Shown piece after piece: positions 9,073 to 17,404 of a DNA stretch of 39,067 nt (the first letter of the stretch is position 1; every line of letters begins with the position of its first letter). The notes beneath the pieces are model-generated. The model searched no databases. It was not told the DNA's origin and saw only the letters and a list, made by a program, of their open reading frames with translations. The stretch lies in the NCBI GenBank assembly GCA_018003315.1, contig JAGNEJ010000043.1:1-39067 (forward strand), written 5' to 3'. Origin of the DNA: Verrucomicrobiales bacterium. Lineage in GTDB: Bacteria; Verrucomicrobiota; Verrucomicrobiia; Verrucomicrobiales; V1-33. The translations under genes and the position numbers were made by a program.

Positions 9073-10495
9073 ACTCCTTCGGCTTGCGCTTGCGGATGTT
9101 CATTTCGCGCAGCTTTCGCTGCAGGGTGCGGCGGCTGAGCCCCAGCAGTTTTGCGGCTTCCGTGCGGTTGTCACCGGCGCGGATCAGTGCTCGCTGGATG
9201 AAACGTTCCTCCATTTTTGCCAGATCCAGATCATCCAGTTCCTCCGTGGAGGCGGCCGAGGCGGATGCGGAAGCGGCACCGTTGCCGGAGGAGCGCGGGA
9301 GGACCGGCGGAGCTGCTTCCCCGCGGATGGTTGCCGGGAGATGCCGCAGGGTCAGTCGGCTGCCGTTGCACATGACCACGCCGTGCTCGATGGCGGTGCG
9401 CAGTTCCCTGACATTACCAGGCCACTCGTATTCCACCAGCCGCTGCATGGCGTCGGGGCTGATGTCCCGGATACTGCGCCGGTTCTCCTTGGCCAGTTCT
9501 TTCAGAAAGGCTTCGGCCAGCACGGGAATGTCCGTCCGGCGCTCCCGCAGCGGCGGCATGGTGACCTTGACGACGTTGAGGCGGAAAAAAAGATCCTCGC
9601 GGAATTTTCCCTCTTCCACTAACTTTTTCAGATCCCGGTTGGTGGCGGCGAGGAGGCGCACGTCGATTTTGATCGGCTGGTTTCCGCCGACCCGCTCAAT
9701 GGTCCGTTCGCCGAGGGCGCGCAGCAGCTTCACCTGGGTGCTGGCGTCGATTTCCCCGATTTCATCGAGAAAGAGCGTGCCGCCGCTGGCGATTTCAAAG
9801 CGTCCGATGCGTTTCTCCGCCGCTCCGGTGAAGCTGCCTTTCTCATGGCCGAACAGTTCACTTTCCAGAATCTGCGGACTGAGGGCCGCGCAGTGGACGA
9901 TGACCAGCTTGGACTTTGGACGTCCGCTGAGATTGTGCAGCGCATGGGCTGCCAGTTCCTTGCCGGTGCCGCTTTCCCCCTCGATGAGCACGGTGGCGCG
10001 CGTTGGGGCCACCTGTTCGATGGTTTCGTAAACCTGTCGCATGGCATCGGATTTTCCAAGGATCCGGTCCAGGGCGTAGCGGTCCTCCACCTGGCGGACC
10101 AGGGCGGCGTTTTCCACCTCCAGTCTCCGGCTTTTCAGCGCCCTTTTGATGAGCATTTCCAGCTCGTCGATGTTGAGCGGCTTGGTCACGAAATGATAGG
10201 CTCCCCGCTTCATCGCCTCCACCGCCGTGTCCACGGAGCCGTAGGCGGTCATCATGATGACCACGGGCGGCTTGGAAAGGGTCAGCGCTTCTTCCACGAT
10301 CTCCATGCCGTTGTCCGCGCCCAGGCGCAGGTCGGTCACCACCACGTCCATGGGTTCGGCCTTCAGCAGGTCCATCGCCTCCTTTTTGTCGGAGGCGACA
10401 TAGACGTCGAACTCGTCTTCCAGCGCGGCCCGCAGGCCTTCGCGGGTGTGGCGCTCGTCGTCAACGATGAGGACAGTGGCTTGCATGACCGGCAT
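9071..10495 (-). CDS. sigma-54-dependent NtrC-family response regulator
   Basis: 474 residues from ATG 10495. This start is favoured over the GTG at 10516 because an AGGAG lies 5 nt upstream. The receiver domain (about 5-120) has the acidic pair Asp12/Asp13, phospho-acceptor Asp55 (VVVTDLRLG) and Lys105. The AAA+ domain (about 145-390) has Walker A GESGTGKE (173-180), Walker B LFLDEIGE (241-248) and LAATNRDL. The sigma-54 contact loop reads GSFTGA (220-225) where GAFTGA is usual. A Fis-type helix-turn-helix ends the protein (NRTEAAKLLGLSRRTLQRKL). It should activate sigma-54 promoters after phosphorylation. No sensor kinase is nearby, so it is an orphan here. It is last in a minus-strand run after the YdcF-like gene, and the GTG alternative would overlap that gene's stop. 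Confidence 0.95.
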   Translation of the reverse strand: MPVMQATVLIVDDERHTREGLRAALEDEFDVYVASDKKEAMDLLKAEPMDVVVTDLRLGADNGMEIVEEALTLSKPPVVIMMTAYGSVDTAVEAMKRGAYHFVTKPLNIDELEMLIKRALKSRRLEVENAALVRQVEDRYALDRILGKSDAMRQVYETIEQVAPTRATVLIEGESGTGKELAAHALHNLSGRPKSKLVIVHCAALSPQILESELFGHEKGSFTGAAEKRIGRFEIASGGTLFLDEIGEIDASTQVKLLRALGERTIERVGGNQPIKIDVRLLAATNRDLKKLVEEGKFREDLFFRLNVVKVTMPPLRERRTDIPVLAEAFLKELAKENRRSIRDISPDAMQRLVEYEWPGNVRELRTAIEHGVVMCNGSRLTLRHLPATIRGEAAPPVLPRSSGNGAASASASAASTEELDDLDLAKMEERFIQRALIRAGDNRTEAAKLLGLSRRTLQRKLREMNIRKRKPKE

Positions 10496-10500
10496 TTGGG

Positions 10501-10505
10501 CTCCT
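10501..10505 (-). promoter_or_regulatory. Shine-Dalgarno site deciding the response regulator start
   Basis: AGGAG on the minus strand, 5 nt before ATG 10495. It lies inside the longer reading frame that begins at GTG 10516, which argues for the internal ATG. It is one of few clear Shine-Dalgarno sites in the window. Confidence 0.65.
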
Positions 10506-10512
10506 GTGGGCG

Positions 10513-11109
10513 TCACTTTCCAGCCAGCAGGTAAACATGGTATTTGTAAACTTCCGACAACAGGAAATCCAGCTTCTTGTCAGTGGAACGGAAGCGCGAC
10601 GTGGGGGTGGGGGAGGAACAGGCGGGGACGTTGAGGTCGCGCAGGATTTTCATGGCGCGCCGCATCTGCAGCGGATCGCTGACGACGATGGCGCTGGCCA
10701 GTCCGTGCGCCTGCATGAGACGCCGGGATTCGATGAGATTTTCCACCGTCGAGCGGCTGGTGGTTTCAATGAGAATGTCGCCCTCGGGAATGCCCTGGCG
10801 CATGGCATAACTGCGCGCCACCTGGGATTCCGCCATGGGGGCGCCGTCCCCGAAGCCTCCGGTGAACAGCAGCTTTCGCACCAGATGCTTGCGGTAGAGT
10901 TCCAGCGCATGGTTGACCCGTTCCTCGAGCACTGGCGAGGGCTGGCGGTCGTAGGCGGCGGCGCCCAGCACGATCGCCACGTCACTCGGACGCGCTTCGT
11001 CCCTGCCGCCAAAGGACACGATGTCCCAAGCCACGTAGCCGCACCAGGCCGTGGCCGCGAGCGTCAAAACGAGGATCCATTTCAGGGCACGCCGGAATTT
11101 TTTCCACAT
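10513..11109 (-). CDS. YdcF/SanA-like DUF218 membrane-anchored protein
   Basis: 198 residues. There is one N-terminal membrane helix (ALKWILVLTLAATAWCGYVA) after a basic MWKKFRR start, then a DUF218 domain. Recognisable family segments are DVAIVLGAAAYD, the LFTGGFGDG loop, the TTSRSTVEN segment (the conserved S-x-x-T-x-x-N pattern) and IVVSDPLQMRRAM. Proteins of this type (YdcF, SanA, ElyC) sit in the cytoplasmic membrane and are linked to envelope integrity; their chemistry is not settled. The gene lies between a Sel1-repeat protein (upstream, 113 nt) and the NtrC-type regulator. The stop codon overlaps an alternative GTG start of the regulator, so the two are very likely co-transcribed. Confidence 0.85.
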   Translation of the reverse strand: MWKKFRRALKWILVLTLAATAWCGYVAWDIVSFGGRDEARPSDVAIVLGAAAYDRQPSPVLEERVNHALELYRKHLVRKLLFTGGFGDGAPMAESQVARSYAMRQGIPEGDILIETTSRSTVENLIESRRLMQAHGLASAIVVSDPLQMRRAMKILRDLNVPACSSPTPTSRFRSTDKKLDFLLSEVYKYHVYLLAGK

Positions 11110-11222
11110 GGGGACGGGTTGTCAGCAGGCGGTGCGAGCGGACGCAGCATCCCGCCGGCCGGCAAACGGGGCGTCGCGTTCCAGGCGGGTGGCCGGTGAC
11201 GGACGGCAGGGGTGCCACGGGC

Positions 11223-12803
11223 TCATTTCCCCGGGCTGGGGGCAGGGGCGGGAGCCGGGGCTGCGTTGGGATCGCCGAGCGGTTTGGTTTCCGTCGGAGT
11301 GGCGGCGGCGGGAGGCTTCGATTTGATGCGCTCGAGTTCCTTCTGCGCTTCGGCCAACTGATCCTTGCTCATGTTTTTGGCCATTTCCTCGCGCTTTTTC
11401 TTGGCGGGTTCGAAGTCGCCCGCCGCCAGCAGCAGCGCGTAGGCGCGGATGAGGTCCTGCGGGGTGCCTTTCGCCTCGGCGGTGTTTTCTGCCAGTTTGA
11501 CCTGGGCTTCGGCGACTCCCAACTGCGCCACCTGCGTGAGCAGGGCATTGGAAGCCCGGAGATCGCGCGGCAACTCGTCGCCTTTTTCATACATTTCGGA
11601 AAGAATCATCGCGGATTCCAGATCGCCGGAGTTCATCGCCCGCTGCAGCCAGGTAAAGGCGGCCAGGATGTCCTTGTTCAATCCGTTGCCGTCGCGGTAG
11701 CGGATTCCCAGTTCGCGCATGGCGGGGGCGAAGCCGCCGACGCCCGCCCGCATCAGCCAGGTTTTGGCCTCCTTTGGGCTTGCACTGACGCCTTCGCCTT
11801 TTTCGTAGGCCACCGCCAGGGCATGCATCGCCACCGGGGCCCCGGCCTTGGCCGCCAGCTCAAACCATTTGAATGATTCCTTGGGGTCCTTCGTTCCCAC
11901 TCCGGTGCCGGTCGCATACATCGCGCCCAGCCGGACGGCGGCGCCGACGTTGGGATTTTTTTCATCCGCCGCTGCCAGTTTGAAGTATTTCACGGCTTCC
12001 TCCGGTTTCTTGTCCACCGTTTCTGCCAGCAGCCCCAGGTTGTAGAGGCACACGGTGGTTTTGCGCGTCGGATCGGTGGCAGCCTTCTCCATTTCCGCTC
12101 CTTTGAGCAGCCACTCCCTGGCCTTGCCGGGGTCTTTTCCCATCAATTCCTTGCCGTCCTTGTCGGAAAGACCGTTGGAATAAATGGCGGCCAGCCTGAC
12201 AATCGCCTGCAGGGATTCGCGGTTGGCGGCTTCCGTGTATTTCCCGATGGCCTTGTTGACGTCCTGGGTCACTCCCGCCCCGGTCTCATACATCTGCGCC
12301 AGCAGGAGAAAGGCGTTTTCCTCTCCCTGCTCGGCAGCCTTGTCCAGCAGCTCCTTGGCTTTGTCGAAGTTCTTTTCGACACCCCGGCCGTTGGCGTAGA
12401 GCTGGCCGAGCGTGAGCTGGGCTTCGGACGAGCCTCCGGTGGCGGCATCCTTCAGCCATTTGAGCCCTTCCAGTTGGCGGTTGGGATCGTTGAGCAGAAT
12501 GACCGCCAGGTTGAACTGCGCACCCAGGTGGGACTGGGCTGCCGCCTTGCGGTACCAGGATTCCGCAACGCTCAGCGAGCGGTCGATCCCACGGCCTTCT
12601 TCCGCCAGACGGCCTACGGCAAACTGTGCATTTTTATCCCCCTTGGCCGCCAGCCCCTGGAAGAGCTTGGCGGCTTTTGGCAGGTCACCCAGCTTGTAGG
12701 CGTCGTAGGCTGACTTCATGTCGCCCTGCAGCGATTTGTCGCCCTCCGGGAAGACGAGGAACGCGGCGAAGGCGATGCTTTGCAGACAGGTTGTTAGGAT
12801 CAT
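11223..12803 (-). CDS. secreted Sel1-like repeat protein
   Basis: 526 residues from ATG 12803. This start is preferred over the frame opening at 12929 because it gives a signal-like hydrophobic N-terminus (MILTTCLQSIAFAAFLVF). About ten to eleven Sel1-type alpha/alpha repeats of some 36 residues fill positions 25-450, with typical units such as AQLTLGQLYANGRGV, AVRLGAMYATGTGV and AMHALAVAYEKGEGV. A charged helical stretch (KKKREEMAKNMSKDQLAEAQKELERI) and a Pro/Ala-rich tail follow. Sel1 repeats are protein-binding scaffolds, often periplasmic, so it probably serves as an adaptor. It leads the minus-strand group with the YdcF-like protein and the NtrC-type regulator. The partner is unknown. 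Confidence 0.9.
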   Translation of the reverse strand: MILTTCLQSIAFAAFLVFPEGDKSLQGDMKSAYDAYKLGDLPKAAKLFQGLAAKGDKNAQFAVGRLAEEGRGIDRSLSVAESWYRKAAAQSHLGAQFNLAVILLNDPNRQLEGLKWLKDAATGGSSEAQLTLGQLYANGRGVEKNFDKAKELLDKAAEQGEENAFLLLAQMYETGAGVTQDVNKAIGKYTEAANRESLQAIVRLAAIYSNGLSDKDGKELMGKDPGKAREWLLKGAEMEKAATDPTRKTTVCLYNLGLLAETVDKKPEEAVKYFKLAAADEKNPNVGAAVRLGAMYATGTGVGTKDPKESFKWFELAAKAGAPVAMHALAVAYEKGEGVSASPKEAKTWLMRAGVGGFAPAMRELGIRYRDGNGLNKDILAAFTWLQRAMNSGDLESAMILSEMYEKGDELPRDLRASNALLTQVAQLGVAEAQVKLAENTAEAKGTPQDLIRAYALLLAAGDFEPAKKKREEMAKNMSKDQLAEAQKELERIKSKPPAAATPTETKPLGDPNAAPAPAPAPSPGK

Positions 12804-12962
12804 GGCGGGAAGGCGGAAAGTTGGGTTGGTTTGCCCGTGGCAGGGATGGATGAAATTCAGACCGGAAAATTGCCGGGGAAACCAGCACTGCGCAAGGACG
12901 GAATCCGCGCGAAAATCGCACCGGTGCATCCCATCCCGCGGGCGTTCGGTCCGGTTTTTCGG

Positions 12963-14213
12963 TCAGGAAAAGTGCAGGGTCGCAATGTCTGTGCGGCGCT
13001 GGCATCCCGCAAAGCTGAGTTTTTCCGCTGCGGCATACGCCTTGTCCCGCGCCGCCTGCCGGGTGGTGCCCTGGGCGACGACAGCCAGCACCCGTCCGCC
13101 ATTGGTGGTGAATTGTCCTGCTGCGTCCTTGCGGGTGCCGCAGTGGTAAACGCGGGCAGCCTCGACGGCTTCCAGCCCGGAAATGACATCGCCGCTGCGG
13201 GAGGTCACCGGATAACCTGCGGAGGCGAGGATGACGCAGACGCTCCAGCCGCCGTCAAAGGAAAGCAGGTCCCGGCGCAACACCCCGCGGGCTCCCTCCA
13301 GGCAATAGGCAGCCAGGTCTCCGCCCGCCAGCGGCATCACCGCTTCGCATTCCGGATCGCCGAACCGGCAGTTGTATTCCAGCACCTTGGGGCCGGATGG
13401 GGTCAGCATGAGGCCGAAATAGAGGAACCCGCGGTAGGGCAGCCGGTCCTTTTGCAGGCCGGCAACTGTGGGCTGGACGATGGTCTGTTCGATTTCTGCC
13501 AGCAGCGGGGCCTCCACCAGATGGCGCGAGGCCACCGCCCCCATGCCGCCGGTGTTCGGCCCCTCGTCACCGTCGCCGATGCGCTTGTAGTCGCGGGCCG
13601 GACAGAGGATTTGATAGTCACTGTCCACAATGCTGGCGAAAATGCTCACCTCCGGTCCAGTCAGGCATTCTTCCACGACCACGCGGCCTTCGCCGAACTG
13701 CCGCTGCACAAAGACCGCATGCAGAAATTCTTCCGCCTCCTGCCTGCTTTGGCAGACCGCCACGCCCTTGCCGGCGGCCAGACCGTCGAATTTCAGCACC
13801 ACGGGAAACCGCGTCAGCAACGCCTGCGCTTCCGGCAGGGATCCCGCCATCGCATGGGACGCCGTCGGGATTCCGTGCCGCACCAGAAACGCCTTGGCGA
13901 ACTCCTTGCTGGCCTCCAGTTGGGCGCTTTCCCTGGGCGGCCCCCAGCAGGGAATGCCCGCCGCTGCACACGCATTGGCCAGTCCTTCGCCGGTTACCAG
14001 ATAGCTTTCCTCACCCGCCACGCAGAGGTCCACGGACTGTGCCTTCATGAAGGCGATCAGGCTTGAAAGATCGTGTGCGGGTGTCGGCTTTGCCCGTTGA
14101 AAAATGGCGTCGCTGCCAGGAAAGCAAAACAATTCCGGTGCGGACGGGGATTCGCTCAGGGCCGTGACCAGCGCATGTTCGCGGCCTCCTTTGCCAACAA
14201 CAAGAATCTTCAT
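12963..14213 (-). CDS. purD: phosphoribosylamine--glycine ligase (GAR synthetase)
   Basis: 416 residues from ATG 14213, where the protein begins MKILVVGKGGREHAL, the standard PurD N-terminus; residues upstream in the same frame are not PurD-like. It joins phosphoribosylamine and glycine using ATP, the second step of purine synthesis in the cytoplasm. ATP-grasp features are visible in order: PVVLKFDGLAAGKGVAV, VVVEECLTGPEVSIFA, the glycine-rich GPNTGGMGAVA, and LEYNCRFGDPECEAVMP with the metal-binding acidic residues. Length matches the family (about 420-430). It stands 159 nt upstream of the Sel1-repeat gene on the same strand and is divergent from the small secreted protein. No Shine-Dalgarno sequence is visible. 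Confidence 0.96.
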   Translation of the reverse strand: MKILVVGKGGREHALVTALSESPSAPELFCFPGSDAIFQRAKPTPAHDLSSLIAFMKAQSVDLCVAGEESYLVTGEGLANACAAAGIPCWGPPRESAQLEASKEFAKAFLVRHGIPTASHAMAGSLPEAQALLTRFPVVLKFDGLAAGKGVAVCQSRQEAEEFLHAVFVQRQFGEGRVVVEECLTGPEVSIFASIVDSDYQILCPARDYKRIGDGDEGPNTGGMGAVASRHLVEAPLLAEIEQTIVQPTVAGLQKDRLPYRGFLYFGLMLTPSGPKVLEYNCRFGDPECEAVMPLAGGDLAAYCLEGARGVLRRDLLSFDGGWSVCVILASAGYPVTSRSGDVISGLEAVEAARVYHCGTRKDAAGQFTTNGGRVLAVVAQGTTRQAARDKAYAAAEKLSFAGCQRRTDIATLHFS

Positions 14214-14365
14214 GGGTGTGCGGTGGACGGGAAAATCAGGGGGGAATTCAGGCCCCGTGCAAAGCGCAGTCCTGCACCGGTTGCAAGGGAGAAATGGACG
14301 GCATCCCACCGTGGCGGCCGTGCAAATCACGTTGAAATGCCGACGGTTCACCGGATGGTGTCGGC

Positions 14366-14980
14366 ATGATGTTCCGGCTGATTCTTCCCGTGTTGTGCTC
14401 CGGCCTGTTCCTCGCCACGACGGCATGGGCCGACCCGGTCGCCGACAAAAAAACTTCACGGGAAATCGTGGACCGGATGGCGGCGGAATTCAGGCAGGGG
14501 AAACTGGACCTCATTTTCGCCCGCACCCATCCCGGGCTCATCGAGGAACTGGGTGGCCGGGAGGCGTTTGAAAAAACCACCCGCGACGCCGTGGCCGGCT
14601 TTGCCAAACAAGGCGTGGAGATCAAGGCCTACACGACGGGCGAACCGGAAGAACCGGTGATCCACCATGGACGCGTTTTTGTCCTCATCCCCACCAGGCT
14701 GGTCATGGTCGTTCAGAAAAACCGCGTCACCTCCAGCGGATGGATGCTCTGCATTCGCCCGGTGGCAGGCAGCGACTGGCAACTGCTCACCCTGGGCCGG
14801 GAATTGTCCCTCGACCGGCTGAAGAAACTTGAGCCAAACCTTCCGGACGACTTTGTCCTGCCCGATTGCCCCGCACCAAAAATCGAATCGCTGGAGGATG
14901 GCAGCGAAGACGATGCCGGAAAGAGAAACGAGGATGGCAAGAAGCCGCAAAACACACCGCAAAAAGTGAAGCCAGCCTGA
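14366..14980 (+). CDS. small secreted protein of unknown function
   Basis: 204 residues with a clear Sec signal peptide (MMFRLILPVLCSGLFLATTAWA). The mature part opens with a helical segment (SREIVDRMAAEFRQGKLDLIF), then strands around HHGRVFVLIPTRLVMVVQK and GWMLCIRPVAGSDWQLL. A helix-then-sheet arrangement of this kind would fit an NTF2/SnoaL-like fold, but that is a guess from the pattern. The last 40 residues are strongly charged and low in complexity (acidic, then Lys-rich), probably disordered. It is divergent from purD and 111 nt upstream of dinB. I do not recognise a family. Start ATG 14366 or 14369. Confidence 0.7.
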   Translation: MMFRLILPVLCSGLFLATTAWADPVADKKTSREIVDRMAAEFRQGKLDLIFARTHPGLIEELGGREAFEKTTRDAVAGFAKQGVEIKAYTTGEPEEPVIHHGRVFVLIPTRLVMVVQKNRVTSSGWMLCIRPVAGSDWQLLTLGRELSLDRLKKLEPNLPDDFVLPDCPAPKIESLEDGSEDDAGKRNEDGKKPQNTPQKVKPA

Positions 14981-15091
14981 TCTGCGGGCAGCGGGGCGTC
15001 AGGTGCCGCGCATCCATTTTCCGGATTTCCTCATGTCCATTCGTTTCTGGTTTCCGTGCATGCGGCCGGGTCCGCACACTGCACCTCCAAC

Positions 15092-16186
15092 ATGAATGCC
15101 TGGCGGGTCATTTTCCACCTCGACATGGATGCCTTCTACGCCTCCGTCGAGCAGCGCGACCACCCGGAATGGCGCGGAAAGCCAGTCATCGTGGGCGCAC
15201 CGCCGGACCGCCGCGGGGTGGTGTGCGCCGCCAGCTACGAAGCGCGGAAATTCGGCGTGCGTTCCGCCATGCCCAGCGCAACCGCAGCGCGCCAGTGCCC
15301 GGCGGGTATTTTTGTCAGGCCGCGGATGGATGCCTACCGCGGCGAGAGCCGGGAAATCATGCGCATCGTGGCCCGGTTCGCCGGAGAATGGATTCAGCAG
15401 GTGTCGGTGGATGAAGCCTATCTGGAAGTCACCCCGCAGCTGCCGCCAGCCCCGTCTCACGACGCGCTGCTGGAAAGCGCCCTCCCGCTGGCCAGCAGAA
15501 TCAAGGAAACCATCCGCGCCGAACGCAGCCTCACCGCGACCATCGGCGTCGCTCCTAACAAACTGTTGGCAAAAATCGCCTCCTCACAATTCAAGCCCGA
15601 CGGCCTGACGCTGGTGCGCGATTCCACCAAGTCCGAATTCCTTCGCCCCATGCCCGTCGGCGTCATCCACGGCGTGGGACGCGTCACCGGCGAGGCGCTG
15701 GCCAGGGCCGGCATTCAGACCATCGCCGACCTTCAGGATTCCGATGTCAACCTGCGGGCCATCGCCGGCTCATGGGCGCAGGAGTTGCGGAGCATGGCCT
15801 TCGGCGAGGACGACCGCCCGCTCGACCTCGCCGATGAAATCAAAAGCATCAGCAGCGAAAACACCTTTCCGCGGGACACCGCCGACCGTGCCTTGCTGCG
15901 CCGCTGCCTGCGGGAACAGGCCGACGAACTGGCCGCCCGCCTGCACCAACTGCGCCTCGCTGCCGATACCATCCAGGTCAAGGTCCGCTACGGAGACTTC
16001 ACGACCCTCACCCGCCAGATCAGCGTCGAGGAACCGGTCGAAGGGGCCGCTGCCATCTACCGCGCCGCCTGCTGGCTGCTCGCCCGCCACCAGCTTGTGA
16101 AACGCCCGCTGCGCCTGCTCGGACTCGGCATTTCGAATCTCCGTGAAGTCACCATTCGCCAGTTGCCTCTCCCCTTCGATCCCTAG
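15092..16186 (+). CDS. dinB: DNA polymerase IV (Y-family translesion polymerase)
   Basis: 364 residues from ATG 15092; the frame continues upstream but the family N-terminus (WRVIFHLDMDAFYASVE) fits this start. Catalytic acidic residues are Asp11 (with the Asp13 motif) and the Asp107/Glu108 pair in SVDEAYLE. The palm/thumb helix-hairpin-helix region follows (GVAPNKLLAKIAS, then GVGRVTGEALARAG), and the little-finger domain runs from about 240. The C-terminus ends QLPLPF (357-362), a good match to the sliding-clamp binding motif QLxLxF. It copies past damaged bases with low fidelity. Downstream come tRNA-Pro and the Fpg-type repair glycosylase on the same strand. No LexA-like box was recognised upstream. 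Confidence 0.95.
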   Translation: MNAWRVIFHLDMDAFYASVEQRDHPEWRGKPVIVGAPPDRRGVVCAASYEARKFGVRSAMPSATAARQCPAGIFVRPRMDAYRGESREIMRIVARFAGEWIQQVSVDEAYLEVTPQLPPAPSHDALLESALPLASRIKETIRAERSLTATIGVAPNKLLAKIASSQFKPDGLTLVRDSTKSEFLRPMPVGVIHGVGRVTGEALARAGIQTIADLQDSDVNLRAIAGSWAQELRSMAFGEDDRPLDLADEIKSISSENTFPRDTADRALLRRCLREQADELAARLHQLRLAADTIQVKVRYGDFTTLTRQISVEEPVEGAAAIYRAACWLLARHQLVKRPLRLLGLGISNLREVTIRQLPLPFDP

Positions 16187-16332
16187 CCAAACGGCTCCAA
16201 ACCTTCCGTCAGGACTCCGCCGCACGGGCAGCCGTCGCGCGCCGCAGACGACTGCAGGGCAATGCTGCAAGGCCGCGTCGTCGGCATACCATTCCTGGCG
16301 TTGCGGAACCTTGCGTGATTCCATTTCCCCGT

Positions 16333-16361
16333 TTGACACCACTTCACATCGCTCCCATACT
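16333..16361 (+). promoter_or_regulatory. sigma-70-type promoter of tRNA-Pro
   Basis: The -35 TTGACA (16333-16338) is perfect. The -10 CATACT (16356-16361) matches four of six positions, with an ideal 17-nt spacer. Predicted transcription starts near 16368, about 40 nt before the mature tRNA. Confidence 0.65.
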
Positions 16362-16406
16362 CCCCACGCCTTCGGGGCAGTATTGCTGCCGCCGAAGACT
16401 GCTCAG

Positions 16407-16483
<77 letters not shown>

Positions 16484-16585
16484 CGTTGCGGCTCCCTGGC
16501 GTTTCGCGTGCCATGCTGCGTACGCGGGGCGGTCTGGAATTTGGAGAATGCTTGCGCGGGGTGGCTCTGCGGGCCAGTCTGCGCC

Positions 16586-17389
16586 ATGCCGGAACTGGCT
16601 GAAGTGGAATATTACCGCAGGCAGTGGTCGCCTGGAATCGGAGCGAACGTGCTGCGGGTGCAGGTGCATGGGCAGGCCCGGGTGTTTCGCGGGATGGTTC
16701 CAGAGTCGATTGTCCACGGGCTTGCCGGAGCGCGGTTCCGGGAATCGTTCGCGCATGGCAAGCAGATGCTGTTTGGTTTTTCGGGCGGATTCTGGCTTGG
16801 CATCCACCTGGGCATGAGCGGGGAGCTGCTCTGCCTGCCGCCGGATGCCGCACCGCTGCGGCACGACCATCTGGTGCTTCATCAAAAAGCGCGGACGCTG
16901 GTGTTTCGCGATCCCCGGATGTTTGGCAGGGTCCGGCTTGACCAGGGGCGAATGCCGCCCGGCTGGTGGCGGGATTTGCCGCCGGAAATTCTGAGCCGCG
17001 AACTCTCGGCGGAGCGCATGACGGCAATGCTGCAGCGCCGTGCAAAATCCCCACTCAAACCGCTGCTGCTGGACCAGTCGATCTTTCCTGGCATCGGCAA
17101 CTGGATGGCGGATGAAATTCTCTGGCGACTGCGGGTGCACCCGTCCACTCCGGCTGGTTCCTTGGGGAAGGCGGCGAAGGTTCTCCTGCATGAAACCGTG
17201 CAGGCGGTCTGCCGCGAGGCGCTGAAGGTGATCGCCACCACCTGGGGGCGGCCTCCGGCATCGTGGCTGTTTCCGCACCGGTGGAAGGACGGCGGGTCCT
17301 GTCCGCGCTGCGATGCCCCGCTGCTCCGTGAAGCCCTGCGGGGACGCACCACCTGCTGGTGTCCGAAATGCCAGCGGGTGCCCAGATGA
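16586..17389 (+). CDS. mutM: Fpg/Nei-family DNA glycosylase (formamidopyrimidine-DNA glycosylase)
   Basis: 267 residues from ATG 16586, the only start that gives the required N-terminus: after Met removal Pro2 is the Schiff-base nucleophile and Glu3 the proton donor (PELAEVEYY; most Fpg have PELPEVE). Lys59 (HGKQML) matches the conserved beta-hairpin lysine. The helix-two-turn-helix DNA-binding region reads IGNWMADEILW. The zinc finger uses Cys239/Cys242 and Cys259/Cys262 (CPRC and CPKC). It should excise oxidised purines and nick the strand. The A for P at residue 5, NWMADEILW, and ASWLF before the finger place it in a divergent Fpg/Nei subgroup, so exact base specificity is uncertain. Convergent with the RND pump, 15 nt apart. 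Confidence 0.88.
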   Translation: MPELAEVEYYRRQWSPGIGANVLRVQVHGQARVFRGMVPESIVHGLAGARFRESFAHGKQMLFGFSGGFWLGIHLGMSGELLCLPPDAAPLRHDHLVLHQKARTLVFRDPRMFGRVRLDQGRMPPGWWRDLPPEILSRELSAERMTAMLQRRAKSPLKPLLLDQSIFPGIGNWMADEILWRLRVHPSTPAGSLGKAAKVLLHETVQAVCREALKVIATTWGRPPASWLFPHRWKDGGSCPRCDAPLLREALRGRTTCWCPKCQRVPR

Positions 17390-17404
17390 GGCGGAGGATT
17401 TTTG

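Noticed and set aside
12831-14066. 411-codon plus-strand frame
   Set aside because: Antisense to purD, which has all its family motifs.
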